A stretch of 64,000 nucleotides of DNA from Deltaproteobacteria bacterium (GCA_030694465.1 JAUXYJ010000023.1:248001-312000), one strand, 5' to 3'. Shown: positions 52,797 to 62,414, numbered from the stretch's first letter. The notes: generated by a model from the sequence alone, not told the origin. Numbers and translations: made by a program.

Positions 52797-54170
52797 ATGC
52801 GCGCCACGCTGGTCCACACTGTGCTCTGCACCATTGCGCTGTCCGCGTGCCAACAGGCGACCGCGCAGCCGCACGCACAGCACCGTCCAGACGCGACCCC
52901 TTCCAACGATGCAGGCCCAAGCACACCGCAGCCCCAAGCTGCCGCGCCAGAGCTCGATGGAAACGATGACGAATCCACTGCAAATTCACACGCAGTTCTT
53001 CCCGCACACTTACGCTTTGAGCGCGTAGGCCGCGCACCCGGCGGGCTCCAGCGCATCTGCGATCTCCGGGTCTTTCACGGTGCGCTCTATGTGGCCTTGG
53101 CCAATCAGCCGCTCGGTAGCGACGGTGCCGTGATCGCTCGCTATGACCCCAACGCCACGACGCGCACGGCGTGGTCTCTCGCGTTTGACTGGAATCGCCC
53201 CGGTCAGCCCACCCGCGGAGGCGGAGGTGGCCAAGGATTTCTCAGGGTCCGCGCGATCGACGGAGTGCTCTATGTTCCGGACGCGGACCCGCCGTACAAC
53301 GGCTTTGGGCTCGCAGACCGAGGCACCGAGGGCTACGTATTTGTCTCGGATCGCCAAGGACAATTTGCACCCGCGCGCGGGCCCACATTGCGACCTCCGA
53401 GGTCTCCCGACGCCGATGGGACCCACGGCGCTGCAGTACTACCGCGTGCATACCATGTGCTCGATGTCCTGCGTTTTCGCGGGCAGATCTACGCATCCAC
53501 CGGCAGCGTTCCGCCCAGAGAGCGTGCATGGGTGGGGCCCTCGCCCGGAGCCCTCCACCTGGCGCAGCCGCAGGGTCGACGGTGGACTTTCGCGGTGGAC
53601 TATCCGCATCCGTGGCGCGATGGCGTCTGGAGATTGACCTTCATGACGCGATTTCGCGGTGCCATTTATGCGGGGATCCAAGACTACGATGGCCGCGAGC
53701 CCAATGACATGGTCGTGATCGCGCCCCCCGTGGGGGTCACGACGCTTGCACAAGAGCACGTCCGCGCGCTCAGAGTCACCCCGCATGGCGGGGCGCTCAC
53801 GCTGCGTTGGTTTGCCGACCGAGGCCGGTTGTTCTGGATCGCACGTGAGCAAACCGGACACGTCGCGCTGAGAGTGAGTGACGACGGAGAGAGCTTTCGA
53901 GAGATCCCTTTTGCCGATCCCAACGAGCGCCCCTCGGACATCGTTCGGTACGGCGATTCGCTCGCGGTGCTCGCCGAGAGCGGGCTCTATCGTCTGGATA
54001 TTTCCAACACAAATGCGTCACTCACCCGGATCGCTGAGTCGCCTACGGTCACACGTGGACGTGCATTTCGAGTCAACGATTACTTTTGCGCGCCGCCGCT
54101 CGCGGTGCTTCACGACGTGCTCTACGCAGGCAGCTCTCAAGGCGCAGCGCTCTACAGACTCACGCCGTAA
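52797..54170 (+). CDS. Lipoprotein of unknown function, beta-propeller-like
   Basis: 457 residues. The signal peptide ends in lipobox LSAC (Cys18), followed by a Gln/Pro/Asp linker (about 20-75). From about 85 the sequence forms repeated beta units with YVALANQPLGSDGAVIARYD, YVPDADPPYNGFG, YAGIQDYDGREPNDM and LYRLDISNTNASLTRIAES, like a propeller of kelch or NHL type. Five Tyr/Asp loops suggest ligand or calcium contact. No enzyme motif was seen. The ATG at 52797 is fixed by the signal peptide. A 15-base direct repeat (GACCCCTTCCAACGA) lies just before the gene at 52762 and again inside the linker at 52895. Confidence 0.72.
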   Translation: MRATLVHTVLCTIALSACQQATAQPHAQHRPDATPSNDAGPSTPQPQAAAPELDGNDDESTANSHAVLPAHLRFERVGRAPGGLQRICDLRVFHGALYVALANQPLGSDGAVIARYDPNATTRTAWSLAFDWNRPGQPTRGGGGGQGFLRVRAIDGVLYVPDADPPYNGFGLADRGTEGYVFVSDRQGQFAPARGPTLRPPRSPDADGTHGAAVLPRAYHVLDVLRFRGQIYASTGSVPPRERAWVGPSPGALHLAQPQGRRWTFAVDYPHPWRDGVWRLTFMTRFRGAIYAGIQDYDGREPNDMVVIAPPVGVTTLAQEHVRALRVTPHGGALTLRWFADRGRLFWIAREQTGHVALRVSDDGESFREIPFADPNERPSDIVRYGDSLAVLAESGLYRLDISNTNASLTRIAESPTVTRGRAFRVNDYFCAPPLAVLHDVLYAGSSQGAALYRLTP

Positions 54171-54345
54171 GTTTTCATTCGATCGATCGTACTTAGACAG
54201 AATCAAGGCGCCCGCTCTGGCGTGGACTCCCACCGAGGTGGGAAGATCTTCAGCGCGGCGTTCGTTCAACACACCCTATGGATGTGCGAGAAAAATGCGT
54301 CGCACACCAAACCCTAACCCGCTCTCCGAGGTCTGAGGCTCCACC

Positions 54346-55416
54346 ATGAGAAACCAAGTGTTCGTCCAGGAGCAACACCTGCTCGAAGCCGTCCGGCGCA
54401 AGGTCATCACCGAACACCAAATGGAAGAAGTCCTCGGGATCTCTCGCGCGATGGGCCACACCGGCGGCGTGGCGGATCTCGGCTGGCTCAACATTGTCCA
54501 AGGTGTGATCATCAGCGGAATTGCAGGAATTCCGGCGCTCTTCACCCTCGCGTACATGCACCGAGGTCACGAGTCCGAGGCGCTAGTCTTCTCGGTCATC
54601 GCGATCGCAGGGCTGTCGACCGCAGCGTTTTTGCTCAAGCGTTGGGGACTCGGCAAAGCCGCCACAGGCCTCGCACTCCAGGGCGCCGCGCTCTGGTGTT
54701 GGGGACTCGGCGCAGCGTTCTGTGGGGTGTTCGTGCTGCAGAACGCCTTTCACAGCAGCTACTCTGACAACTTTGACTACAACGCATTTCACGCGCGGCA
54801 GCAGCTCGCGTACATCGCAGGGGACGTCGCGCTCATCGTGGGCTCGCTGGTTCTGGGACGGCTCTTCCGCTCTCCCACGACCGGGTTGACCGCAGTGCTC
54901 GGGATCTTTGGGTTGGTCATCAACGCGGGCGAATACTATTTTCGCACATCGAACAACTCTCACTCGCTTCGCGACATGGACGCCGCAGGCTTGATGCTCT
55001 TGACCGCAATCGCGGTCTCACTCGCGGCCTTTGCCATCGACCGCGCAATGAAAAAGAGCCGTCACGACCTCGGCTTTTGGTTGCACGCGGGCGTGATCCT
55101 CCCTCTTGGAATCGCGGGCATCATCATGGTCGACAAAGAGGCTGCCACCGCGCTCCCATGGACGATCGCTGCAATGGCCACCGTGGTCTTGGGAACAGTC
55201 ACCGATCGCAAGGCCTACATCCTCGCGGGCTGCACAGGGATCATGGTCTACCTCCCATTCGGCGTAAAAGAAGCGCACATGGGAGACTCCGCGGTGGGTT
55301 TCGCATTCATGGTCGCAGCGGCGCTCGTCGCGGGCATCGTGTTCGCAGTGCGCACCGTGTACGTCTCACGCGCAGCGCAGGGCATCGGCGAGTCCACCCA
55401 GAGCGTCTGGGACTGA
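54346..55416 (+). CDS. Polytopic membrane protein of unknown function
   Basis: 356 residues. A soluble, amphipathic N-terminus (VQEQHLLEAVRRKVITEHQM, 1-40) precedes eight to ten membrane helices rich in Gly and Ala (VVLGTVTDRKAYILAGCTGI, FAFMVAAALVAGIVFAVRTV). The layout resembles DUF2157-type membrane proteins, but I am not sure. No transporter signature or charged pore motif stands out. It is alone between 175 bases of unassigned sequence and the convergent DUF99 gene, four bases away. Confidence 0.68.
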   Translation: MRNQVFVQEQHLLEAVRRKVITEHQMEEVLGISRAMGHTGGVADLGWLNIVQGVIISGIAGIPALFTLAYMHRGHESEALVFSVIAIAGLSTAAFLLKRWGLGKAATGLALQGAALWCWGLGAAFCGVFVLQNAFHSSYSDNFDYNAFHARQQLAYIAGDVALIVGSLVLGRLFRSPTTGLTAVLGIFGLVINAGEYYFRTSNNSHSLRDMDAAGLMLLTAIAVSLAAFAIDRAMKKSRHDLGFWLHAGVILPLGIAGIIMVDKEAATALPWTIAAMATVVLGTVTDRKAYILAGCTGIMVYLPFGVKEAHMGDSAVGFAFMVAAALVAGIVFAVRTVYVSRAAQGIGESTQSVWD

Positions 55417-55420
55417 TCGA

Positions 55421-56008
55421 TCACGCGCCTCGGGTGCTCTCGCCGAGCACCAAGCCTGCACCAATTCGGTGCGAAATTCGCAGGGGTTCGGGGACATTTC
55501 CGCGATCGGTCAGCCGCACAAGCGCCTCTTCGGCGAGCGACACCAGGCCGCCCTTCACCTGAAAGATCCACGGCCCTCCCTGATGAATTTCTCCGGCGCG
55601 CGCGAGGATCCGAAGTCTTCGTTCGGGCTGCGGATGCAGGCGGATCGCGTGCTCCATCGCCGCGAGGTCTGGCATCTTTCTCATCACCGCGATGCATGGC
55701 CTCTCAAGGCCCGCAGAGAGGGCCTCAAGGTCGATGATGTTGAGACCGCCCACAGCGATTCCATCCAGCAAAATCACATGCAACATGGGATAGAAGCGGC
55801 TGCTCTTGATCGCAGCGAGGACGCTCTCGGTCGCCTGCCACCCAAACGCTCTCACGCGCGTCGTCACGAGCGCCTCGAAGCGAGTGTCGGCGCACACGCT
55901 CCCGAGCACAATCACGGAGGCGCCTGGTCGACGAGTAAAGGGTGCGTCGTCGATCCCCACCGCACGCAGCGGCCGATGGGCCGGGGGCAGTGTGCGCTGA
56001 CGTTTCAT
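55421..56008 (-). CDS. DUF99 (UPF0215) family protein
   Basis: 195 residues. Opens with LRAVGIDDAPFTRRPG, the characteristic GIDD start of DUF99, then VIVLGSVCADTRFEALVTTR and SRFYPMLHVILLDGIAVGGL with LDGI, the conserved second block (related to endonuclease V-like folds), and GLERPCIAVMRKMPDLAA. A GGAGGGGACC site sits close upstream of ATG 56008. The function of the family is unsettled; nuclease or RNA-related roles have been proposed on fold grounds. It is co-directional with the anchored protein gene 37 bases upstream. Confidence 0.8.
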   Translation of the reverse strand: MKRQRTLPPAHRPLRAVGIDDAPFTRRPGASVIVLGSVCADTRFEALVTTRVRAFGWQATESVLAAIKSSRFYPMLHVILLDGIAVGGLNIIDLEALSAGLERPCIAVMRKMPDLAAMEHAIRLHPQPERRLRILARAGEIHQGGPWIFQVKGGLVSLAEEALVRLTDRGNVPEPLRISHRIGAGLVLGESTRGA

Positions 56009-56045
56009 GCGTAGAGGTCCCCTCCGATACGACAAAAGCCTGCAA

Positions 56046-56666
56046 TTACTGTGACGAAATCATACGCACAGTGAGCATCCCGTGCGGCGCGCTCTCGTTG
56101 TCTTCGCGCACTTCACGTCGGGCGCGTTGGTTCGTACCGGGCACTGGGGCGTCGCCCTGCATGCGGTCTTCGAGGAGCTGCGCCGCGATCCCAAGCTCTT
56201 GCGCGAGGAGCTTGGACTCAATCGACGCGCTGCACTTCGAGCAGCCTGCGACCGCGCTCTGCGCCGCGTTCATTGCGTCCACGGCGCGCTGTAGATCATC
56301 GCCAGTGAGAGCTTCAGAGAGCGCGATGAGAGAACGCGTCTCGCCACATCCGCTCTCAAGCGCCTCAGCGCGCGCCGCGATCGTTGGCAGCACATCCACA
56401 CGGTCTGCGCGGGTCGCCATCACCGCGAGCTGTACCAACGACGGCTTCGCCCTGAGCGCCTCAATGTCGAGCGAATCGACAAGCCGATTCAATCGATCTT
56501 TGCCCACCAGCGGGTCCTCGTCGCCGCCAAACTCGTCCCACGCGGCCTGCACGAGGTCATCGGGCAGCGGCCCCTCTCCCTCGGCTCGCTCATAGCGCGC
56601 GTTGACGCGACGAACGACCAAGACCGAGAGCGAGAGAAACACGACGATGCCAATCAGCGCTTCCAT
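56046..56666 (-). CDS. Membrane-anchored protein of unknown function
   Basis: 206 residues with one N-terminal transmembrane anchor (ALIGIVVFLSLSVLVV) and a cytoplasmic, acidic, helical rest (EGPLPDDLVQAAWDEFGGDE, LQRAVDAMNAAQSAVAGCSK). A Cys pair (CSKCSAS) could bind a metal. The helical repeats recall TPR-like scaffolds, but no repeat is clean. It is the upstream partner of the DUF99 gene on the same strand, 37 bases apart. Confidence 0.65.
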   Translation of the reverse strand: MEALIGIVVFLSLSVLVVRRVNARYERAEGEGPLPDDLVQAAWDEFGGDEDPLVGKDRLNRLVDSLDIEALRAKPSLVQLAVMATRADRVDVLPTIAARAEALESGCGETRSLIALSEALTGDDLQRAVDAMNAAQSAVAGCSKCSASIESKLLAQELGIAAQLLEDRMQGDAPVPGTNQRARREVREDNESAPHGMLTVRMISSQ

Positions 56667-56699
56667 GAGAAGGGAGCATAGCGCACTTGGGCTGCGATT

Positions 56700-57989
56700 T
56701 CACAGCGACGACTGCGCCTCAGGCCGAGCCAACCACACGTGCATGGTCCCCTTGCCTTTGACCTCGATCTCACCGCGGTCTTCGATCGCGTGCGATTCGC
56801 TCAGAAGCGCGCGCGTGCGCTCACTGATTTGCACAGTCCCCGCGACGCCGTGCGACTCCATGCGGCTCGCGGTGTTTACGGTATCTCCCCACACATCGTA
56901 GGCAAACTTCGAGGTCCCGATCACACCGGCTACGACCGGTCCCGAGTGAATTCCCACGCGAAGCGCGAGCTTCTCGCCGGTCTGTGCGTTGAACTTTTCG
57001 ACCTCTCGGAGCATCCCCAGGCCCAAGCTCAGCATCAGGTCCGCGTGGTCTTTGAGTGAGCGCTCATCGAGTCCACCAACGGCCATGTAAGCGTCCCCGA
57101 TGGTCTTGATTTTCTCAAGGCCGAGCGCCTCGACGAGCGCATCACACGCAGAGAAAAGCACGTCCAAACGCTGGACCACGTCGGCGGCGGCCATGCGATC
57201 ACTCATCGCGGTAAAGCCCACGACGTCAGCGAAGAGCACACTCACCTGCGCATGAGCATCCGCGATGGGCCGCTCTTGTGCCTTGAGCCGAGTAGCCACG
57301 CGCGCTGGCAAGATATTGAGCAGCAGTGCTTCTGCCCGCGCGCGGGCCTCTGCGATCGCGATGGACTGCGCGTGGATCTCTTGGCGTTGAAGATACTCGC
57401 GCCGCGCTTGCTGAGCTTGCTGGCGCGCCAAGAGCGTACCGATGGTCCCCATCGCGAAGAGGGTCCCGCCCAGCGCGATCCCGAGGGCCGGCTGCGCGGC
57501 GATGTGGTGCCCATTGAGCGCACCGTAGAAAACCAATGTGGCGAGCGAAAACACTGTCTGCGCGCGCACATTGAGCATGCCAATAAACGGCCCCAACGTG
57601 AGAAACAGGGCAGCGTACGAGGTGTAGAGCAAGAACAGCTGCTGGGGCACAACCGAGGCGACCGCGAGCACAGAGGCGCTGCATGCGAGGCCGTACGCGA
57701 GCGAAACCCACGGATACAGTCTCGCGTGAAGCGGACGAAACGTGATCACGGTGACCGCGAGCGCGATGGGGCAAAAAATCCCGTATCGCAACGCGAGAAC
57801 GAGCGCACTCTGCGAGGGAATTACCAGGACATCGTGGATTCCGTACGAGAGCATTGTGATCGTCGAGACCGCGAGCGCGTAGCGCGTGTGCAAGCGCACG
57901 GTTCGCTCAAAGTGCTCGCGGGCAAACGCGGCCTCGGTCGTGACGTCGGCGAACTCGCCGCTCCATGTTTTGAGCGCGGGCTCAGTCAC
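56700..57989 (-). CDS. Membrane-bound class III adenylate cyclase
   Basis: 429 residues: six hydrophobic segments (about 38-190), then a coiled linker (QRQEIHAQSIAIAEARARAE) and a class III cyclase domain. Catalytic residues are present: metal Asp255 (FADVVGFT) and Asp299 (EKIKTIGDAY), substrate-specifying Lys in that block, and YDVWGDTVNTASRM with Asp365, Asn372 and Arg376. It should make cAMP (guanylate cyclase cannot be excluded). The six-helix input domain presumably senses a membrane signal. Start at ATG 57989; no effector gene adjoins. Confidence 0.87.
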   Translation of the reverse strand: MTEPALKTWSGEFADVTTEAAFAREHFERTVRLHTRYALAVSTITMLSYGIHDVLVIPSQSALVLALRYGIFCPIALAVTVITFRPLHARLYPWVSLAYGLACSASVLAVASVVPQQLFLLYTSYAALFLTLGPFIGMLNVRAQTVFSLATLVFYGALNGHHIAAQPALGIALGGTLFAMGTIGTLLARQQAQQARREYLQRQEIHAQSIAIAEARARAEALLLNILPARVATRLKAQERPIADAHAQVSVLFADVVGFTAMSDRMAAADVVQRLDVLFSACDALVEALGLEKIKTIGDAYMAVGGLDERSLKDHADLMLSLGLGMLREVEKFNAQTGEKLALRVGIHSGPVVAGVIGTSKFAYDVWGDTVNTASRMESHGVAGTVQISERTRALLSESHAIEDRGEIEVKGKGTMHVWLARPEAQSSL

Positions 57990-58097
57990 GAGAGATTCTC
58001 GTGGCGTGAGCAGCTTGCGATGTCACAACGACGGAGTGCATGGCGGTTTGCTGTGACCGAGCGTACGTCACGCGCAACTTTTTAAACGACCGATTGT

Positions 58098-59282
58098 CTA
58101 TCCGCGACGCGAGCGGCCTTTGATGAGCTGGTCCACCGACTCGCCTAGGCCCTCGACCGTCAACGGAAACATGGGGACCACGCGGCTGACCGCTTCGATC
58201 GTGTTGCCGCGCCACGTGCGCACAGGCTCGGGGTTGAGCCACACGGTGCGCTCGAAGTGCGAGGTGAGCTTGATGAGCCACTCGAGCCCTGTCATGCGCT
58301 CTTCGGCCGAGAACCCCGAGACCCCAAGGAGCTCGTAGGGCGCCATGAGCGCGTCGCCCAAGAGCACGAGCTTGTACTGTGCGTTGCACTGCTGCATCAG
58401 CTCGTTAACCGAGACGACGTCTTGAAATCCGTCGGTCTTCCAGACCTTGCCGTAGACACAGTTATGAAAGTAATACGTGCGCAGTTCGCGCCAGTGCGTC
58501 GCGCGTTTTGCCGCGGTAAATAGCTGCGAAACGTACTCACGGTGAGGCTCCATCGAGCCCCCCACGTCCATCATCAGGATGACCCGCGTGTTGTTACGGC
58601 GCGGTGGACGTACGACCACCTCGAGCTCTCCGGCGTTGCGGGCGGTCTCGTCGATGGTCTTGTCCAGATCCAGCTCGCGCTCGGTGCCTTCGCGCGCAAA
58701 CGCCCGGAGCTTGCGCAGAGCGACCTCGATCTGCCGAATGTCCAAAGAGGCGTCCGCGCGATACGGCTTGTACTTGCGCGCATCCGCGGTCTGGACAGCC
58801 CCGCCTTTGCCGCGACCGCTCGATCCACCGATGTTGATTCCGCTAGGATTTTCGCCGCCTTTTCCAAACGGCGAGGTCCCCCCGGTGCCGACCCAGCGGT
58901 TGCCTCCATCGTGTCGTTCGCGCTGCTCTTTGATGCGCTCTTCGAGCATGCGACGGACCTCGTCGAGGTCGAGTGTCTCGAGCATCGCGCGCTCTTCGGG
59001 CGTGAGCTCACGCATGGGTTTGGGATCTTTGAGCCACGACAAGAGCTCTTCGTTGATCTCGATCGCCGTCGCTTGAATCCCGCGAAAATACTGACCAAAC
59101 GCGATATCAAAGTCGTCGAGGTGTTGCTCTGAGTGCACCATCAGCGCGCGGGCGACCTGGTAAAATCCATCGAGCGAAGAGTCGTGAAGCCCCTTGGCGA
59201 GCGCCTCGGCGACGGCGACCGCTTCTTGTGCACCGACAGGGACCTTGCGCTTGCGCAGCTCGTAGAGAAACTCGACAAACAT
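58098..59282 (-). CDS. CoxE-like VWA protein, partner of MoxR
   Basis: 394 residues. A helical N-terminal region (about 1-140, LDDFDIAFGQYFRGIQATAI) leads through a Gly-rich linker to a C-terminal VWA fold of the CoxE type. The expected MIDAS start D-x-S-x-S appears as DVGGSM, so the first Ser is Gly, and the rest (VLLGDALMAPYELL) is kept. MoxR-CoxE pairs act as chaperones that insert metal or mature partner enzymes. It begins eight bases after the moxR stop, so the two are an operon. No client enzyme gene is adjacent. Confidence 0.82.
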   Translation of the reverse strand: MFVEFLYELRKRKVPVGAQEAVAVAEALAKGLHDSSLDGFYQVARALMVHSEQHLDDFDIAFGQYFRGIQATAIEINEELLSWLKDPKPMRELTPEERAMLETLDLDEVRRMLEERIKEQRERHDGGNRWVGTGGTSPFGKGGENPSGINIGGSSGRGKGGAVQTADARKYKPYRADASLDIRQIEVALRKLRAFAREGTERELDLDKTIDETARNAGELEVVVRPPRRNNTRVILMMDVGGSMEPHREYVSQLFTAAKRATHWRELRTYYFHNCVYGKVWKTDGFQDVVSVNELMQQCNAQYKLVLLGDALMAPYELLGVSGFSAEERMTGLEWLIKLTSHFERTVWLNPEPVRTWRGNTIEAVSRVVPMFPLTVEGLGESVDQLIKGRSRRG

Positions 59283-59290
59283 GGTGGGCT

Positions 59291-60130
59291 TTAGCTCCTG
59301 AAGCGGCGACCGCCCGCGAGTTGGTCTGCAAATGCAGCGAGATCCTGCTCTTTCTTCAAGAGCGCGCCCAAGAAGGGCAGCTCCTTGTCGAGCTTGACCG
59401 TGTCGATCCCGGCGGTACGCAGCGCGGCGATCCAGTCAATGAGCTCGCTGGTCGAGGGGCGCTTGCGGATCCCGCGCAGCTCGCGCAGCTCGTAAAACAC
59501 CGCGAGGGTCTGCTCGATGAGCGCCTTGTCGAGGCCCGGATGGTGCACTGCGACAATGTCTTTCATCAGTGATTTTTCAGGAAAATCAATAAAGTGAAAC
59601 ACGCACCGGCGCAAGAACGCGTCAGGCAGCTCTTTCTCGTTGTTGCTCGTGATGATCACCACAGGGCGCTCGGTTGCGACGACGTCGTCGTTGGTCTCGC
59701 TGATTCGAAACCGCATCCGATCGAGCTCGTGCAAGAGGTCATTGGGAAACTCAAGGTCCGCCTTGTCCACCTCGTCGATGAGCAACACCACGCGGTTTGC
59801 GCTGGCAAAAGACTGCCCCAACGGGCCCAGCTTGATGTACTGCCGGATGTCTTTCACGTTGCCATCGCCAAAGCGCGAGTCGTACAGGCGCTGCACCGTG
59901 TCGTACACATAGAGCCCGTCTTGCGCGCGGGTCGTGGACTTGACGTGCCAGGTGAGCAAGGGCAGCGCGAGCCCTTCGGCGATGGCCTCGGCCAACAGGC
60001 TCTTGCCCGTACCGGGCTCGCCCTTGACGAGCAGCGGGCGACCGAGGGCGAGCGCACAGTTGACGGCGGACTCGAGCGAGTCACTGGTGAGATAGCGGTC
60101 CGTGCCGCGAAAGCGTCTAAACTCTGTCAT
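59291..60130 (-). CDS. MoxR-family AAA+ ATPase
   Basis: 279 residues with intact AAA+ motifs: Walker A GEPGTGKSL (37-45), Walker B VVLLIDEVDKAD (114-125), sensor ITSNNEKELPDAFLRRCVFH with the arginine finger, and LIDWIAALRTAG near the end. This is the active MoxR of the window, in contrast to the degenerate relative at 36869-38257. It sits directly ahead of the CoxE-like gene on the same strand. Start chosen at ATG 60130 (MTEFRRFRGTDRYLTSDSLE); earlier frame has no similarity. Confidence 0.9.
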   Translation of the reverse strand: MTEFRRFRGTDRYLTSDSLESAVNCALALGRPLLVKGEPGTGKSLLAEAIAEGLALPLLTWHVKSTTRAQDGLYVYDTVQRLYDSRFGDGNVKDIRQYIKLGPLGQSFASANRVVLLIDEVDKADLEFPNDLLHELDRMRFRISETNDDVVATERPVVIITSNNEKELPDAFLRRCVFHFIDFPEKSLMKDIVAVHHPGLDKALIEQTLAVFYELRELRGIRKRPSTSELIDWIAALRTAGIDTVKLDKELPFLGALLKKEQDLAAFADQLAGGRRFRS

Positions 60131-60416
60131 GACTGGGATGGGGACGTTAGCACCCGAACTGAACCGCGATTCACTGAATGGTGATTCAGTCGAGTCGCTC
60201 ACCGCGGGCGAATGGCTTTTACAGAAGAGAACGTTGCGATAGGGTTCGCGCCGTTCTGATGTTTTTTCTTTGAGCCAACGATGGCCTCGGCGGGACCGAG
60301 GCGAGCGAGCAGACCGACGGCGACTCTGAGTAGTGAGCCCTGGGCTCGGTGCGATGGCGTCTTCGGGACGCCTGCAATTTTGCACACCGACCACCCTTTT
60401 TAGGAGCACTACGTTC

Positions 60417-61538
60417 ATGAGTCATTCACTCGAAGATTCACTTGCACGCGTCACCGCGATCGCTGCCGCCCACGCGCTCGCCGTCGACCGCGACGCGAGC
60501 TTTCCGACCCACACCATCGACGCCCTTCGCGCAGAGGGCTTGTTGGGACTTATCAGCAGCACCGACGTGGGTGGCTTGGGCCGCGGGATGGACGCAGCGC
60601 TCACGGCGGTCGATCACCTCGCGCGCGCCTGTGGCTCCTCGGCAATGGTCCTGTGCATGCACTACGCCGGCACGATCGTGATCGAACAGTTTGGTCCGCT
60701 GGACGTGCGCAAAGAGATCGCCGCGGGCAAGCACGTCACGACCCTCGCGTTCTCTGAAGCCAGCTCGCGCAGCCATTTTTGGGCGCCCACGAGCACCGCC
60801 CGAATCGATGGCGAGCACATCGTTTTGGACGCGCACAAGAGCTGGATCACGTCGGCCTCGCACGCCGACAGCTACGTCTGGTCGAGCAAGCCCACAGAGG
60901 GAAGTGAACTGAGCTCACTCTGGCTTGCACCAGCGAAATCACAGGGAATTCACGTCAAGACTGCAGGCTTTGACGGTCTCGGGTTTCGCGGAAATAACTC
61001 GTGCCCCGTGATGGCCGATGGGGTCAAGCTCTCGGCCGCCTCGACCCTTGGCGGCGACGGCAAGGGCTTTGGCGTCATGATGGGCACGGTGCTCCCGTGG
61101 TTCAGTGTGATGAACGCAGCGTGCTCACTCGGACTGATGGAGTCGGTGATCACCGCGACCGCGGCGCACGCAGGCAAGACACGCTTCGAGCACATCAACG
61201 AATCACTTGCGAATTTGCCCACGATCCGAGCGTACATCGCCCGCATGCGCAACACCGCGGACATGACCCGCACCCTCGTGCAAGACACCGTCGCGGCATG
61301 CACCGCGGCGCGCGAAGACGCGATGCTCCGGGTGCTGCAGAGCAAGAGCGTCGCGGCCGAGTCCGCAGTGGCCGTCACAGAGCTCGCGATGCGCGTGTGC
61401 GGTGGCGCCGCGTTTCGCAAGGAGCTGGGAATTGAGCGGGCATTTCGCGACGCGCGCGCTTCGATGGTCATGGGGCCGACGACGGACGTGCTCTACGATT
61501 TTATCGGCAAGGCCGTGTGCGGACTTCCCCTTTTCTAG
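60417..61538 (+). CDS. Acyl-CoA dehydrogenase-fold flavoprotein
   Basis: 373 residues of the acyl-CoA dehydrogenase superfamily: AEGLLGLISSTDVGGLGRGM, MVLCMHYAGTIVIEQFG, FSEASSRSHFWAPTS, LDAHKSWITSASHADSYVWS, FDGLGFRGNNSCPVMADGVK and the end block FRDARASMVMGPTTDVLYDF. It should bind FAD or FMN; enzymes of this fold include dehydrogenases, nitroalkane oxidases and DszC-type sulfur mono-oxygenases, so the reaction is open. TAGGAG lies ten bases before the ATG. It is the first gene of a tight three-gene operon with a binding-protein-like gene (24-base gap) and a TusA-like/ferritin-like fusion (overlapping). Confidence 0.82.
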   Translation: MSHSLEDSLARVTAIAAAHALAVDRDASFPTHTIDALRAEGLLGLISSTDVGGLGRGMDAALTAVDHLARACGSSAMVLCMHYAGTIVIEQFGPLDVRKEIAAGKHVTTLAFSEASSRSHFWAPTSTARIDGEHIVLDAHKSWITSASHADSYVWSSKPTEGSELSSLWLAPAKSQGIHVKTAGFDGLGFRGNNSCPVMADGVKLSAASTLGGDGKGFGVMMGTVLPWFSVMNAACSLGLMESVITATAAHAGKTRFEHINESLANLPTIRAYIARMRNTADMTRTLVQDTVAACTAAREDAMLRVLQSKSVAAESAVAVTELAMRVCGGAAFRKELGIERAFRDARASMVMGPTTDVLYDFIGKAVCGLPLF

Positions 61539-61562
61539 AGAGAGCACGGAGAGACATTACCG

Positions 61563-62414
61563 ATGACAAAAGATCACTCGTTTGTGCTGGGCGCGGTCGC
61601 GTACGATCCCAAGGTGGTGACCATTTGGGAGGGATTTCGCCAGTATTTTGCTGCACGAGGCTTTGCGTTCGATTTTGTGCTCTACACACACTACGAGCGC
61701 CAAGTCGAAGCGCACCTCCGCGGCGACTTCGACGTCGCGTGGAACTCGCCGCTCTCATGGCTCGAAGCTCAGAGATACGCCGTGACGCTTGGCCGCCGTG
61801 TCGAGGCGATCGCCATGCGCGACAGCGACCGAGACCTCACAAGTGTCGTGCTCGTACGTGCGGACGGTCCTGTAAAATCAGTGACAGATCTCAAGGGACG
61901 CATCGTCGCAGTTGGAGCCAGTGACTCGCCCCAAGCCACGTTGATTCCGCTAGAGCACTTGGCCACTCAGGGCGTGCTGGCCGAGCGCGATTTCACGGTG
62001 TTGCGTCACGACGTCATGGTGGGCAAACACGGCGACCATGTCGGCGGTGAGCGAGACGCCGTGCGCGCGCTGATCAATGGAGACGCCGACGCAGCATGCG
62101 TGATTGATGGCAACCACTTGAGCTTCGTGCGCGAGGGGCTCTTTGCGCAGGGATCTCTGCAAATTCTCACGCAGACGGCGCCCTACGACCACTGCAACAT
62201 GACCGTGCTCGAGTCGGTTCCCCCTGCCCGCTGCGCGCGCTTTCGCGAACTGCTCTTGGGGATGTCCTTTGACGACCCTGAGGCGCGGCCGTTGCTCGAA
62301 ATGGAGGGGCTGCGCCAGTGGCTCGATGGTCGCGACACGGGCTACACCCAGCTCGCCGCGGCGATCGATCGGTTCGACACGATCGCCCCTTGGCTCGCGC
62401 GGGTGACCGGCTGA
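61563..62414 (+). CDS. PhnD-like substrate-binding fold protein without signal peptide
   Basis: 283 residues matching periplasmic phosphate/phosphonate-binding proteins (PhnD type): LGAVAYDPKVVTIWEGFRQY, YTHYERQVEAHLRGDFDVAW, DLKGRIVAVGASDSPQATLI and HDVMVGKHGDHVGGERDAVR, ending in AAIDRFDTIAPWL. It has no signal peptide or lipobox, so it is probably cytoplasmic; in some pathways (Thi5, MqnA/MqnD) this fold has become an enzyme. GGAGAG lies ahead of the ATG. Its TGA stop shares one base with the ATG of the next gene (TGATG). There are no permease or ATPase genes beside it. Confidence 0.78.
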   Translation: MTKDHSFVLGAVAYDPKVVTIWEGFRQYFAARGFAFDFVLYTHYERQVEAHLRGDFDVAWNSPLSWLEAQRYAVTLGRRVEAIAMRDSDRDLTSVVLVRADGPVKSVTDLKGRIVAVGASDSPQATLIPLEHLATQGVLAERDFTVLRHDVMVGKHGDHVGGERDAVRALINGDADAACVIDGNHLSFVREGLFAQGSLQILTQTAPYDHCNMTVLESVPPARCARFRELLLGMSFDDPEARPLLEMEGLRQWLDGRDTGYTQLAAAIDRFDTIAPWLARVTG

